Positions 28,907 to 37,692 of a stretch of 64,000 nt of DNA are shown piece after piece; positions within the stretch are counted from its first letter, which is position 1, and every line of letters starts with the position of its first letter. This DNA is from Psychrobacter sp. JCM 18900 (GTDB lineage Bacteria > Pseudomonadota > Gammaproteobacteria > Pseudomonadales > Moraxellaceae): contig NZ_CAJHBL010000003.1 of the NCBI RefSeq assembly GCF_904846625.1, forward strand, positions 1-64,000, given 5' to 3'. The notes under the pieces are model-generated. The model was not told the DNA's origin, did not search any database, and was given only the letters and a program-made list of their open reading frames with translations. Made by a program: the position numbers and the translations under genes.

Positions 28907-29285
28907 TATTTTATGAAAGTATAGAGTAAATTAATAGCAATACAAACTATCTATATAAACGAAATATTAGCTCTACCGAAACGCTTATAAATATTACCTG
29001 AATTCGGTTTAATATTTTTATTATCGTAGTGAACTTTGCCATTACGAGATTTTTTAGCCCTGATTGAAGCGGTAGCTTGATGGACTATGGTGCTTACATC
29101 GCCTGAGAACCAAAACGTCCTCTATTCATTTAGCGAGCGTTTTCTTTGTGTATTCGCTACCTATACATTTAAACCAATATCAGCACCGCACTTTGCTTAT
29201 TTTATAGCCTTCATTTGCTATACTAGCCCAACTTTATCGGTTAAATACCAACTTATAACACCCTCCCAAACAGCATGGTAGCCTT
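28907..29285. other. Gene-free AT-rich stretch at the right edge of the HNH/DUF3800 insert
   Basis: No credible gene, attachment site, integrase remnant or flanking direct repeat was seen. A short inverted repeat (ACCGAA / TTCGGT, about 28976-29010) is followed by T-rich DNA. A 64-codon plus-strand frame at 29087-29281 was judged chance. The avtA promoter must lie here. Confidence 0.4.
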
Positions 29286-30608
29286 ATGAAATTCTCAAAG
29301 TTCGGTCAAAAATTTACCCAGCCCACTGGCATCTCACAATTGATGGACGATTTGGGCGACGCGCTAAAAAGCGATCAGCCAGTCAACATGCTGGGCGGTG
29401 GTAACCCTGCCAAAATTGATGCCGTCAATGAGTTGTTTTTGGAGACCTATAAGGCGCTTGGCACGGATAACGACGCTGGCGTGCCCAATAGTAGCGCGAT
29501 TATCAGCATGGCGAACTACTCTAATCCGCAAGGTGATGCCGCCTTTATCGACGCCTTAGTTGGCTTCTTTAACCGTCATTATGATTGGAACCTCACTTCA
29601 GAAAATATCGCTCTGACCAATGGCTCACAGAATGCGTTTTTCTATCTGTTTAATCTATTTGGCGGTGCGTTCGCTGATGAGAATAGCGAGTCTATCGACA
29701 AGTCTATTCTACTGCCATTGACCCCTGAGTATATCGGCTATAGCGATGTGCATGTGGAAGGTCAGCATTTCACCGCCGTATTACCGCATATCGATGAAGT
29801 GACGCATGATGGCGAAGAAGGCTTCTTTAAATATCGTGTGGATTTTGACGCGTTAGAAAACTTGCCAGCGCTAAAGGAAGGTCGTATCGGTGCAATTTGC
29901 TGTTCACGCCCGACCAACCCGACTGGCAACGTGCTGACAGATGACGAAATGGCGCATTTGGCCGAGATTGCCAAACGTTATGACATACCCCTTATCATCG
30001 ATAATGCCTACGGTATGCCCTTCCCGAATATCATCTATTCAGACGCGCATTTGACGTGGGATAACAATACGATTCTGTGCTTTAGCCTATCGAAGATTGG
30101 TCTGCCTGGTATGCGTACCGGTATCATCGTGGCCGATGCCAAAGTAATCGAAGCAGTTAGCGCGATGAATGCCGTGGTCAATCTAGCACCAACACGCTTT
30201 GGTGCAGCGATTGCCACGCCATTGGTCGAAAATGACCGTATTAAGCAATTGTCAGATAACGACATCAAGCCGTTTTATCAAAAGCAGGCAACCCTCGCGG
30301 TGAAGCTATTAAAAGAAGCCTTGGGTGACTATCCTCTGGTCATTCATAAGCCTGAAGGCGCGATATTCTTGTGGTTATGGTTTAAAGACTTGCCGATTAG
30401 CACGCTGGATCTATACGAGCGTCTAAAAGAAAAAGGCACGCTTATTGTGCCAAGTGAGTACTTCTTCCCTGGTGTCGATGTTAGCGATTATCAGCATGCG
30501 CACGAGTGTATCCGCATGAGTATCGCCGCGGATGAGCAGACACTGACTGATGGTATCAAAGCCATTGGTGAAATCGTACGTGAGCTGTATGATGAAGCCA
30601 AAAAATAA
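29286..30608 (+). CDS. avtA: Valine-pyruvate aminotransferase
   Basis: PLP-dependent class I aminotransferase that exchanges amino groups between valine (or alanine) and 2-oxo acids. The family N-terminus (KFGQKFTQPTGISQLMDDLG) and length (440 residues; E. coli 417) fit AvtA. The PLP lysine is in CFSLSKIGLPGMRTG and the phosphate-binding Arg follows. The NPTGN and DNAYG motifs are also visible. Monocistronic, ending in a bidirectional terminator. Confidence 0.93.
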   Translation: MKFSKFGQKFTQPTGISQLMDDLGDALKSDQPVNMLGGGNPAKIDAVNELFLETYKALGTDNDAGVPNSSAIISMANYSNPQGDAAFIDALVGFFNRHYDWNLTSENIALTNGSQNAFFYLFNLFGGAFADENSESIDKSILLPLTPEYIGYSDVHVEGQHFTAVLPHIDEVTHDGEEGFFKYRVDFDALENLPALKEGRIGAICCSRPTNPTGNVLTDDEMAHLAEIAKRYDIPLIIDNAYGMPFPNIIYSDAHLTWDNNTILCFSLSKIGLPGMRTGIIVADAKVIEAVSAMNAVVNLAPTRFGAAIATPLVENDRIKQLSDNDIKPFYQKQATLAVKLLKEALGDYPLVIHKPEGAIFLWLWFKDLPISTLDLYERLKEKGTLIVPSEYFFPGVDVSDYQHAHECIRMSIAADEQTLTDGIKAIGEIVRELYDEAKK

Positions 30609-30646
30609 GATGAGCTACTAGAATTATAAATTCAAATAGCAAAACG

Positions 30647-30679
30647 AAAAAACGGACTAATTAATAGTCCGTTTTTTTA
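30647..30679. terminator. Bidirectional terminator between avtA and a minus-strand gene
   Basis: AAAAAACGGACTA / TAGTCCGTTTTTT stem with a short ATTAA loop. The minus-strand gene's own stop (30661-30663) lies inside the loop region, a compact convergent arrangement. Confidence 0.9.
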
Positions 30680-31050
30680 TGGCGTTTGGTTAGTGAAGTC
30701 GATTTATTGGTTGGTCGAAATATAGTCGTCCACTTATTCAGCGCAAAGAGCACATACGGCAGCATACAGGTATTAATCAAATCACGAATACTTGCGAGTA
30801 TTTGATCACGGCTCAAGCCTGCCAAACCAAGCGATTCAATCGTATCTCGATTGTCTAAATACTCACCCAACAGCGCAATACAAGTCACGACGATCAAAGC
30901 GATAAATGACCGAATACCTTGGCTTTTTATAATAGGACGCAGCGCAACCAGACACAGCAGATAAACACCGACACCGACATAGATATGTAAGGCATCTTTG
31001 GCAAGGCCAGTTGTTTCCACAACATTCATTTTAAAGGCAGTAAAATCCAC
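30661..31050 (-). CDS. Small integral membrane protein, unidentified
   Basis: 129 residues with about three membrane helices (roughly 22-42, 47-64, 88-108) and a basic C-terminus. The pattern of DALH in the first helix, LLGEYLDN after the second and a later Asp in the third segment recalls VanZ-like or PsiE-like small membrane proteins, but the resemblance is loose. Its stop codon is inside the terminator shared with avtA. Confidence 0.7.
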   Translation of the reverse strand: MDFTAFKMNVVETTGLAKDALHIYVGVGVYLLCLVALRPIIKSQGIRSFIALIVVTCIALLGEYLDNRDTIESLGLAGLSRDQILASIRDLINTCMLPYVLFALNKWTTIFRPTNKSTSLTKRHKKTDY

Positions 31051-31160
31051 TGAGATATTCCAAGTATAAGCGAGTAGAAAATAACTGAGCGTATCACTAA
31101 ACCATGATGGCTAAACTATAATATCTAAAGAATAGTAGCTACAAAGTGATGGCTGAGCAT

Positions 31161-31193
31161 AAAAAAGGCAGATTATACAATTGATAATCTACC
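31161..31193 (-). terminator. Rho-independent terminator of hisB-hisH
   Basis: On the minus strand, GGTAGATTAT / ATAATCTGCC (one mismatch) with a 7-nt loop, then six T. It lies 41 bp after the hisH stop. Confidence 0.8.
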
Positions 31194-31233
31194 TTCTACT
31201 AAATTAAATATTCACTTCACGTTTATCACCTAC

Positions 31234-31869
31234 TTACACATTCCACTCTACAAAGTTCTTGAGCAGTTGCAAGCCAGCAGTATGGCTCTTTTCTGGATGA
31301 AATTGGGTGGCGAATAGATTGTCTTGGATCACACTGGCACAAAACGGTTGACCATAGTCACATACCGCCGCCACTTGCGAGCTATCAGCAGGTTCACAGT
31401 AGTAACTATGCACAAAGTAAAAGTGCGCATTGTCTTCAATACCGTGCCAGAGCGGATGGTCAAAATCCATACCGCTAATGGTATTCCAACCCATATGCGG
31501 TACTTTTATTGTCGCACCCTGCTTGTCTTTCCACGTAGGGTCAAACGCTTCTACAGTGCCGTTTAAGATGCCCAAGCAGTCCGTGCCACCATTTTCAGCT
31601 GACTGCTCAAACAATGCCTGCATGCCCACACAGATGGCCATAACGGGCTTGTTAAACACTGCATGGCGTATCACTTCATCAATGCCCGCCTCGTGCATGC
31701 CAGCGATACAATCACGCATCGCACCTACACCAGGGAAAACGATTTTATCAGCCGCAGCGACGACTTTTGGATCATTGGTGATAGAGACTTCTGCCCCGAC
31801 TACCGATAGGGCTTTGCTAGCAGAATGCAGGTTGCCCATACCATAATCTAGTAGTGCTACTTTAGTCAT
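31234..31869 (-). CDS. hisH: HisH, glutaminase subunit of imidazole glycerol phosphate synthase
   Basis: Class I glutamine amidotransferase that hydrolyses glutamine and channels ammonia to HisF. Catalytic triad: Cys in ICVGMQ, and His and Glu in FHPEKS. Start set at ATG 31869, which gives the standard N-terminus ([15 protein letters not shown]) and 211 residues; an upstream in-frame start would add 19 atypical residues. Downstream of hisB by 175 bp on the same strand. hisF is not in the window and hisA is 21 kb away. Confidence 0.95.
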   Translation of the reverse strand: MTKVALLDYGMGNLHSASKALSVVGAEVSITNDPKVVAAADKIVFPGVGAMRDCIAGMHEAGIDEVIRHAVFNKPVMAICVGMQALFEQSAENGGTDCLGILNGTVEAFDPTWKDKQGATIKVPHMGWNTISGMDFDHPLWHGIEDNAHFYFVHSYYCEPADSSQVAAVCDYGQPFCASVIQDNLFATQFHPEKSHTAGLQLLKNFVEWNV

Positions 31870-32044
31870 CGATTGGTTCTCATTTTTAAATATTTTGACT
31901 ACTGTACTATTTATATTATTGACCATTTATATTGTTGGCTATTACTAAGGTGTAGATAAGGTTTTGCTACAAGGAAGTCAAGCGCAGGCTGTACAATTAG
32001 TACGCCAAGCTTGACTGACACCGTAGAAGAGCCTTAAATGCGCC

Positions 32045-32710
32045 TTAGAAAGCTTCTTTGGTCGATGGCAGGGTATTCAACGCACGCTCATCATATTCAC
32101 AAGCCATACGTAACGCACGAGCGAAGGCTTTAAAGGTTGATTCAATCTGATGATGGCTATTTTTGCCTTTTAGATTATCTAAGTGCACAGTCATCCATGA
32201 ATGATTGACGAATCCGTAAAAGAACTCACTGAATAAATCCACATCAAAACGGCCGACGTGCGAACGTGTAAAAGGAATGTCCATATGCAAACCAGGACGC
32301 CCTGACAGATCGACGACAGCACGGGTCAATGACTCATCTAGCGGCGCATAAAAGTGCCCATAACGACGAATGCCTTTTTTGTCACCCAATGCTTTGTTAA
32401 ATGCTTGGCCAAGGGTAATGCCAGTGTCTTCGACGCTATGATGGTCATCAATAAATGTATCACCGGTACATTTGATATCTAAGTCAAACAAACCGTGACG
32501 CTTAATTTGATCAATCATATGATCCAAAAATGGCACACCAGTGTCTACCACACCTTTACCTGTACCATCTAAATTAACGGTACAAGTGATTTGCGTTTCG
32601 GCAGTGATACGTTCAACGGTCGCGATACGTTCAGGGCGACCATATAGATTTACGTTTTTTGACTCAGTTTGCTCAGGTGTGGCAGCAGTCGTCGTTGCAT
32701 TGGCTGTCAT
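32045..32710 (-). CDS. hisB: Imidazoleglycerol-phosphate dehydratase, monofunctional
   Basis: Dehydrates IGP to imidazole acetol phosphate in histidine synthesis; Mn-dependent. Family motifs [22 protein letters not shown] and [15 protein letters not shown] carry the metal ligands. 221 residues: only the dehydratase is present, without the phosphatase domain of enteric HisB. The first 25 or so residues are a Thr/Ala-rich extension. GAGAG precedes the ATG. Confidence 0.95.
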   Translation of the reverse strand: MTANATTTAATPEQTESKNVNLYGRPERIATVERITAETQITCTVNLDGTGKGVVDTGVPFLDHMIDQIKRHGLFDLDIKCTGDTFIDDHHSVEDTGITLGQAFNKALGDKKGIRRYGHFYAPLDESLTRAVVDLSGRPGLHMDIPFTRSHVGRFDVDLFSEFFYGFVNHSWMTVHLDNLKGKNSHHQIESTFKAFARALRMACEYDERALNTLPSTKEAF

Positions 32711-32852
32711 GGCTACTCTCTATCAGTTTTTTATCAGTGAAAAGCGGTCAATAAATAAGGCAAAAACCTGCCCAAAATATTTTACTAGTGTCTGGGTCAG
32801 ACCTTAGCAAAAACTATATTAGAAAATGATATATACAAAAGATATCAACATA

Positions 32853-32904
32853 TTAGGGTTTATACATACTAAATATTATATAGCCTCATCATAGCAAACC
32901 CTAA
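32853..32904. repeat. 9-bp inverted repeat in the hisB / GNAT intergenic region
   Basis: TTAGGGTTT (32853-32861) and AAACCCTAA (32896-32904), 34 nt apart, in a divergent 390-bp intergenic stretch. It has no T-run, so it may be an operator or chance. The rest of the interval holds no visible gene. Confidence 0.35.
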
Positions 32905-33097
32905 CATTTACTGCCACGACCAAGCGGTAAACCACGCACAAAATCACCTCATTCTGCTAAAATAGTGTGTTCAGTATTATCAATCATGACTTGCGCTGAC
33001 TCTGAAGACCCTTACTTACGGCACTACACGCTATAACATCGTGCTGTCTCATACTGCTAATTTATACTATAGAAACCCTCTATTTATAGGAACTGCT

Positions 33098-33520
33098 ATG
33101 CCTTTAGAAGCGATCGCCATTAATAGTTTGGATGCGCCACTTATCAAAAAACCTGCTCGTGACAATGAGCTAGCAGAGCGCTTGCAAGCGTTGTACGATA
33201 GTGATGATGCACAGCCTGACGGTCTCGAGGTATTAAATATCGTTGAGCAAGGGTTTAAACGTGGACAGTACCTTTATGTCGGGATGTTCAATGATAAGCC
33301 TATCGCCGCTGTCGCCTGCTTTGATGACGGGCAGACCAATGCTAAGCGCCTGCAATATCTCACTGTGCATCCAGAGAATCGTAAACGTGCTATCGATGCC
33401 AAGTTTATTAAACTGGTCTATGATTGCGAAGTTAGAAAAGGCGTACGTGAGTTTGTTCCCGCTGATGCTGATATTCACCGTATCATGAGCGAGTACGAAC
33501 TATTACGTGTAAAAGACTAA
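33098..33520 (+). CDS. GNAT-fold protein, possibly a PanZ/PanM-like acetyl-CoA sensor
   Basis: 140 residues from ATG 33098 (AGG 8 nt upstream; an earlier in-frame start lacks a ribosome site). The order YVGMFNDKPIAAVACF, then a beta-strand and VHPENR, fits a GNAT fold. The acetyl-CoA loop is degenerate: VHPENRKRAID lacks the usual RxxGxG. That and the length recall PanZ/PanM, which binds acetyl-CoA to trigger or inhibit aspartate decarboxylase (PanD). The assignment is tentative; panD is not in the window. Confidence 0.6.
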   Translation: MPLEAIAINSLDAPLIKKPARDNELAERLQALYDSDDAQPDGLEVLNIVEQGFKRGQYLYVGMFNDKPIAAVACFDDGQTNAKRLQYLTVHPENRKRAIDAKFIKLVYDCEVRKGVREFVPADADIHRIMSEYELLRVKD

Positions 33521-33643
33521 ACCGAGCGCTAAAACGGTTAATTTTGCCAATATCTAATTATTTATCGTCTTTTATCAGATATAATGCAAAAACAGCTTGA
33601 CAGAAGCGCGTATATTTAGTTTAATAGCGACCTCAACGAAGAC

Positions 33644-33719
33644 GGCTCGATAGCTCAGTAGGTAGAGCAACGGATTGAAAATCCGTGTGTCGGCAGTTCG
33701 ATCCTGCCTCGAGCCACCA
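33644..33719 (+). tRNA. tRNA-Phe (GAA)
   Basis: 76 nt with encoded CCA. Acceptor stem GGCTCGA / TCGAGCC is perfect; the D arm is AGCTC-AGTAGGTA-GAGC; the anticodon stem ACGGA/TCCGT closes the loop TTGAAAA with anticodon GAA; the T arm is GGCAG-TTCGATC-CTGCC. A solitary tRNA gene with its own terminator. No integrated element is seen beside it. Confidence 0.98.
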
Positions 33720-33736
33720 TTCGTTAATAGAATTCT

Positions 33737-33772
33737 AAAAAGCCCTGAACAGCGATGTTCGGGGCTTTTTTT
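33737..33772 (+). terminator. Rho-independent terminator after tRNA-Phe
   Basis: AAAAAGCCCTGAACA / TGTTCGGGGCTTTTT stem (one wobble) with a GCGA loop and a T-run, 18 bp after the tRNA. Confidence 0.9.
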
Positions 33773-33843
33773 ATGTTTAAAATTTACCATACTCTTTAGC
33801 GTTCATTCTATTCGTGCATCGCTCTTATTCGTAGAGCAGACCA

Positions 33844-34200
33844 CTATTTGTACAACCGACCACGTAATAGTAAATTACAGCGCTCACGCGAATCCAAGTC
33901 GTATATAGTTGCGCGGTAATCAATACCGTGACGCCCCTCAAAGAATATCACTCGGTCGCCCACTGCCAAAAAACAAGACGTACGCGCATCATAGATAAAG
34001 CCATCTATCACGAATGCCAAATCGCGATCTATCTCGCGTACCGTATACGTCTCCCCTTGCGGAATCAAACGTTCAAACCATGCGCTATGGGCAGTCGTAT
34101 TTGCTAGTACGCTTATCGTTAGCAATAGCCATGCCATCAGTATATTTTCGGGTAATCGCAAACGGCTCAGCTCATTTATACTTATTTTATTTCTCAACAT
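33844..34200 (-). CDS. Hypothetical secreted or membrane-anchored protein
   Basis: 118 residues from ATG 34200 (GAGAG upstream). An N-terminal hydrophobic segment (about 20-36, ILMAWLLLTISVLANTTAHS) looks like a signal peptide, with a possible cleavage after AHS. The mature part (about 80 residues) has two cysteines (SCFLAVGD and RCNLLL) that could form a disulphide. Not recognised. The longer in-frame version from 34326 has unlikely composition before the signal. Confidence 0.55.
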   Translation of the reverse strand: MLRNKISINELSRLRLPENILMAWLLLTISVLANTTAHSAWFERLIPQGETYTVREIDRDLAFVIDGFIYDARTSCFLAVGDRVIFFEGRHGIDYRATIYDLDSRERCNLLLRGRLYK

Positions 34201-34406
34201 AGTATCTCTCGTGGCATTGCATTTATCATATTTGCAGCCTTCATACGTCTCACAGTTGACTTTACCATAACCATTTTCACTCATCGCTTCTGATGCTAAA
34301 TACCTACTGTCACGGTTGCATAACATTTTTGTGCTTTTTTCTAAACAGCTTGGCTAAGTATACTCAATAACCATATACGAATAGATAAAAATAATAGGTC
34401 ATAGCT

Positions 34407-34907
34407 ATGAGAGAGTTTGATTACGACTTAGATTATAAGAGTTTGGATTTGCGCGCTCAGCCTGAGTTGTACCGTGTCGGTCGCGGTGAGCAAGGTGTAT
34501 TACTGGTAGAGCCTTATAAGTCTGAGATTTTACCCCATTGGCGCTTTGCGACTCCCGATATCGCCCGCGAGAGTAGTGAAGCCATCTATCAGATGTTTTT
34601 AGATTACTTGGCTGACGATGACTTCGTCGGTGCAGATATGGCGCGTAAGTTTATCCAAATGGGCTATACCCGTGCTCGTCGCTATGCCAATCATAAAAGT
34701 GGTAAAAAATATAAAGGCGCAGTACCTGATGATAAAAAAGGTCAAAGCGGCGCTCATGGCCGCGAAGAGTTGCCACGACAAGAGGAAGACCCAGGCAAAG
34801 CAGAATCTGCACGAATCTTTAAAGTTAAATGGGATGAATGCCGTGAGAACGAAGATTATTTAAGAATGAAAAAAGAGCATCGTGAACGCTATAAAGATGT
34901 CGAATAG
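34407..34907 (+). CDS. DUF4385 family protein
   Basis: 166-residue soluble protein with the DUF4385 pattern: N-terminal FDYDLDYKSLDLRAQPELYRVGRGEQGVL-like opening (first 30 residues), central FVGADMARKFIQMGYTRARRY, a Lys/Gly-rich linker (about 100-115) and a charged, helical C-terminus (SARIFKVKWDECREN). The family has no assigned function. Stands alone between a hypothetical gene and gph. Confidence 0.8.
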   Translation: MREFDYDLDYKSLDLRAQPELYRVGRGEQGVLLVEPYKSEILPHWRFATPDIARESSEAIYQMFLDYLADDDFVGADMARKFIQMGYTRARRYANHKSGKKYKGAVPDDKKGQSGAHGREELPRQEEDPGKAESARIFKVKWDECRENEDYLRMKKEHRERYKDVE

Positions 34908-35024
34908 TTGCTAATACTCAAGACATTCAGCAAAACAGGTAACTAAATTGACTGGTCTCGAAATACTACTGTGCTAAGGTAGGGCCAATATAATAAATAT
35001 AACGATTTTTAATAGTGAGGAACA

Positions 35025-35708
35025 ATGAATAAGCAGCTTTTAATTTTTGATTTTGATGGAACACTCATTGATAGCGTACCTGATTTGGCCGACGCAACCA
35101 ACGCCATGCTAACCACATTGGGCAAAGATACCTACCCTATCGAGACGATACGCAATTGGATAGGAAATGGTTCACGACTGCTCGTAGAGCGCGCGTTGGT
35201 TGGTAAAGTGGAAGTAGCAGAGGGTGAGCTAACGGTTGAGGAAGCCGATCATGCAGAGCAAATATTTTTTGAAGCTTATCAAAACCTTAGTGGTAGCAAA
35301 ACCGTTGCCTATCCAGATGTCGATGACGGACTCAAAAAACTGCACGCAGCTGGCTATACGCTTGCTTTAGTTACCAACAAGCCCATTCGATTTGTACCGA
35401 AGATATTACAGTCGTTTGGCTGGCAAGATTTGTTTAGTGAAGTGATGGGTGGTGACAGTTTACCTGTCAAAAAACCAGACCCAACGCCCCTACTGCATGT
35501 CTGTGAGACTCTCAATATCAGTGTCGAGCAAGCAGTTATGATTGGAGACTCTAGAAACGATATGTTGGCTGGACAGAACGCCAATATGGACACGCTCGGC
35601 CTGTCTTATGGCTACAACTATGGGCAAGATATTCGCGAATTAAATCCGACTGAGGCATTTGATCACTTTGCTGACTTGGTTACTTGGATTATGAAAGATA
35701 GAGTTTAG
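35025..35708 (+). CDS. gph: Phosphoglycolate phosphatase (HAD superfamily)
   Basis: Dephosphorylates 2-phosphoglycolate formed by DNA repair or oxygenase activity. HAD motif I FDFDGTLIDS (nucleophile first D), motif II TNK, motif III with KKPDP and motif IV GDSRND are all visible; the cap is of the alpha-helical C1 type. 227 residues, normal. GAGGAA precedes the ATG. Converges on comM. Confidence 0.93.
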   Translation: MNKQLLIFDFDGTLIDSVPDLADATNAMLTTLGKDTYPIETIRNWIGNGSRLLVERALVGKVEVAEGELTVEEADHAEQIFFEAYQNLSGSKTVAYPDVDDGLKKLHAAGYTLALVTNKPIRFVPKILQSFGWQDLFSEVMGGDSLPVKKPDPTPLLHVCETLNISVEQAVMIGDSRNDMLAGQNANMDTLGLSYGYNYGQDIRELNPTEAFDHFADLVTWIMKDRV

Positions 35709-35758
35709 TCTATAAAGAACCTATCAAATCATCATAGTGTAACTTGCTCAAACAGAGA

Positions 35759-37339
35759 TTACGCTTTACTGCGATAGCTCAGCGCCTCAGATACGTGGGC
35801 GCTGTTGATATCCGTACTATTAGCCAAATCCGCGATTGTACGCGCCACCCGTAATACTCGGTGGTAGCCACGCGCGGACAGATTCAAGCGCTGCTGAGCA
35901 AGTTGCAATAACTGCTTTTCATTGTCGCCTAGCTGGATATATTCATCGATTTCGCTAGGGCTAAGCTCATTATTCACCTTTTTCTGGCGCTGCATTTGAT
36001 GCTGATGCGCGACCACTACGCGATCCCGTACTTGCTTGGAGGTTTCACCTACCTGACTATTTTGCAAATCAGCAATCGGTAACGCAGGTACGGTAATATG
36101 TAAGTCAATACGGTCTAAGAGAGGCCCAGATAATTTGTCTTGATAGCGTTTGATCTGCTCGGGTCGACAGCGACAACGTCCTGATGTATCGCCGTCATAG
36201 CCACATGGGCAAGGATTCATCGCAGCGACCAGTTGAAAATTCGCCGGAAAGGTCATCTGAGAATTAGCGCGGCTAATGGTAATTTGTTTGGCTTCTAGCG
36301 GCTGACGTAATACTTCCAGCACACTCCGATCAAACTCCGGTAATTCATCTAAAAACAACACGCCTTTATTAGCTAGCGTAATTTCACCTGGTTTTGGCCG
36401 TGAACCACCACCGACTAGTGCTACTGCCGATATCGTATGATGTACTTGTCTGAATGGCCGCGTCCCATAGTTGTAATCGCTGTCTGCCACCGAATAGGTA
36501 CTGGCCACTTCTAGCGCATCCTCATCACTCAAGTCTGGCAATATCGTTGGCAATCGTGATGCCATAAGCGTTTTGCCAGAACCTGGTGGCCCTGTAAATA
36601 ACAATGAATGACCGCCCGCAGCGGCAATCTCTAACGCGCGCCGAGCATGGTGCTGTCCTTTGACATCAGCTAAATCCACTTGATAGCCAACATGCTGCTG
36701 TACAGGACTAGGCTGTACTACTGCTAAACTCTCATAGCTTGCACTTTGGTCAACGAGCGACTGCAGATGGTCGCAAACTGCTTTTAGACTCTGAGCAGCT
36801 AATATCTTTACGCCATCAACACGGCTGGCCTCACGACCATTATCAATCGGCACGATCAGTTGCGGTGTTGTCGGCGGCGAGCTATCTGGATTGTTTTGCC
36901 CTTGTTCACTCGCTGCTACCTGAGGCAATGCTATTGCTAATTTTTCAGCTTTAATCGCCCGGGCGACTGCCAAACTACCAGTTACTTGTCGCAACTGGCC
37001 ATTGAGCGCTAATTCGCCAATAAACTCAAATCCTGATAGCACCTCTGGCTCAAGCTGTCCGCTTGCTGCCAGTATACCGATAGCAATTGGTAAGTCTAAA
37101 CGCGCGCCATCTTTAGGTAGATCAGCAGGGGCTAAATTAATCGTGAGGCGGCGGTTAGGAAACTGGAAACCTGAATTGAGAATGGCGGAGCGTACCCTGT
37201 CTTTACTCTCACGCACGGCGGCCTCAGGTAGCCCAACGATGGTCAAGGCAGGCAGTCCTTGCGATAGATGCACTTCAATGATGACCTTAGGTGCATGCAG
37301 ACCAACCACCGAACGGGTATAGACTTGGGCAAACGACAT
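35759..37339 (-). CDS. comM: ComM / YifB family Mg-chelatase-like AAA+ helicase
   Basis: Hexameric helicase that promotes branch migration during natural transformation. Start at 37339: AGGAAG lies 6 nt upstream and the product then begins MSFAQVYTRSVVG, as in the family; in-frame starts further upstream are unlikely. 526 residues: N-terminal LonC-like domain (about 1-170), AAA+ core with Walker A GPPGSGKT and Walker B VLFLDELPEF, a four-Cys segment (NPCPCGYDG...CRC) and a C-terminal helical domain. With dprA in this window it supports natural competence. Confidence 0.95.
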   Translation of the reverse strand: MSFAQVYTRSVVGLHAPKVIIEVHLSQGLPALTIVGLPEAAVRESKDRVRSAILNSGFQFPNRRLTINLAPADLPKDGARLDLPIAIGILAASGQLEPEVLSGFEFIGELALNGQLRQVTGSLAVARAIKAEKLAIALPQVAASEQGQNNPDSSPPTTPQLIVPIDNGREASRVDGVKILAAQSLKAVCDHLQSLVDQSASYESLAVVQPSPVQQHVGYQVDLADVKGQHHARRALEIAAAGGHSLLFTGPPGSGKTLMASRLPTILPDLSDEDALEVASTYSVADSDYNYGTRPFRQVHHTISAVALVGGGSRPKPGEITLANKGVLFLDELPEFDRSVLEVLRQPLEAKQITISRANSQMTFPANFQLVAAMNPCPCGYDGDTSGRCRCRPEQIKRYQDKLSGPLLDRIDLHITVPALPIADLQNSQVGETSKQVRDRVVVAHQHQMQRQKKVNNELSPSEIDEYIQLGDNEKQLLQLAQQRLNLSARGYHRVLRVARTIADLANSTDINSAHVSEALSYRSKA

Positions 37340-37365
37340 CAGCATCTTCCTAATACAGAGTGTCA

Positions 37366-37462
37366 TTGATAATAAAGTATTATTTATCAACGCGCAAACG
37401 TCGTGTTTTATTGCTGGTGTAGAGAGAATCACCACAACCTCAGCGTCGTTCTGAGGTTTTTT
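37366..37462 (+). terminator. Orphan plus-strand terminator with an upstream inverted repeat
   Basis: AACCTCAG / CTGAGGTT (37436-37458) with a 7-nt loop and TTTTTT reads as a plus-strand terminator, but no plus-strand gene precedes it: gph ends 1.7 kb earlier and comM lies between on the other strand. A 25-nt imperfect palindrome, TTGATAA...TTATCAA (37366-37390), lies just upstream. It may end a short unannotated RNA or an antisense transcript of comM. Confidence 0.55.
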
Positions 37463-37692
37463 ATGTGTAAATGATAGCTCTATTTTAATATTTAAGAATA
37501 CTCTCCGACCACCCCACTGCTAACAAGGATTTGTTATACTATCTATTATACATTTAGCGATACATACTGCTGCCGATGACGTATTCAAATCTTATTATCG
37601 ATCAGTCATAAAATTGAAAAATAAATACCAAATCTGAAGTCATTGATAATATAAAAACCAGCAGTATCTAAAGCAAAAACGAGGAATATCGC

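Noticed and set aside
29087..29281. 64-codon frame directly before avtA
   Set aside because: No ribosome site and unusual composition; probably the avtA leader.
33644..33772. tRNA-Phe as the attachment site of an integrated element
   Set aside because: No integrase, no repeated tRNA 3' end nearby; flanking genes look native.
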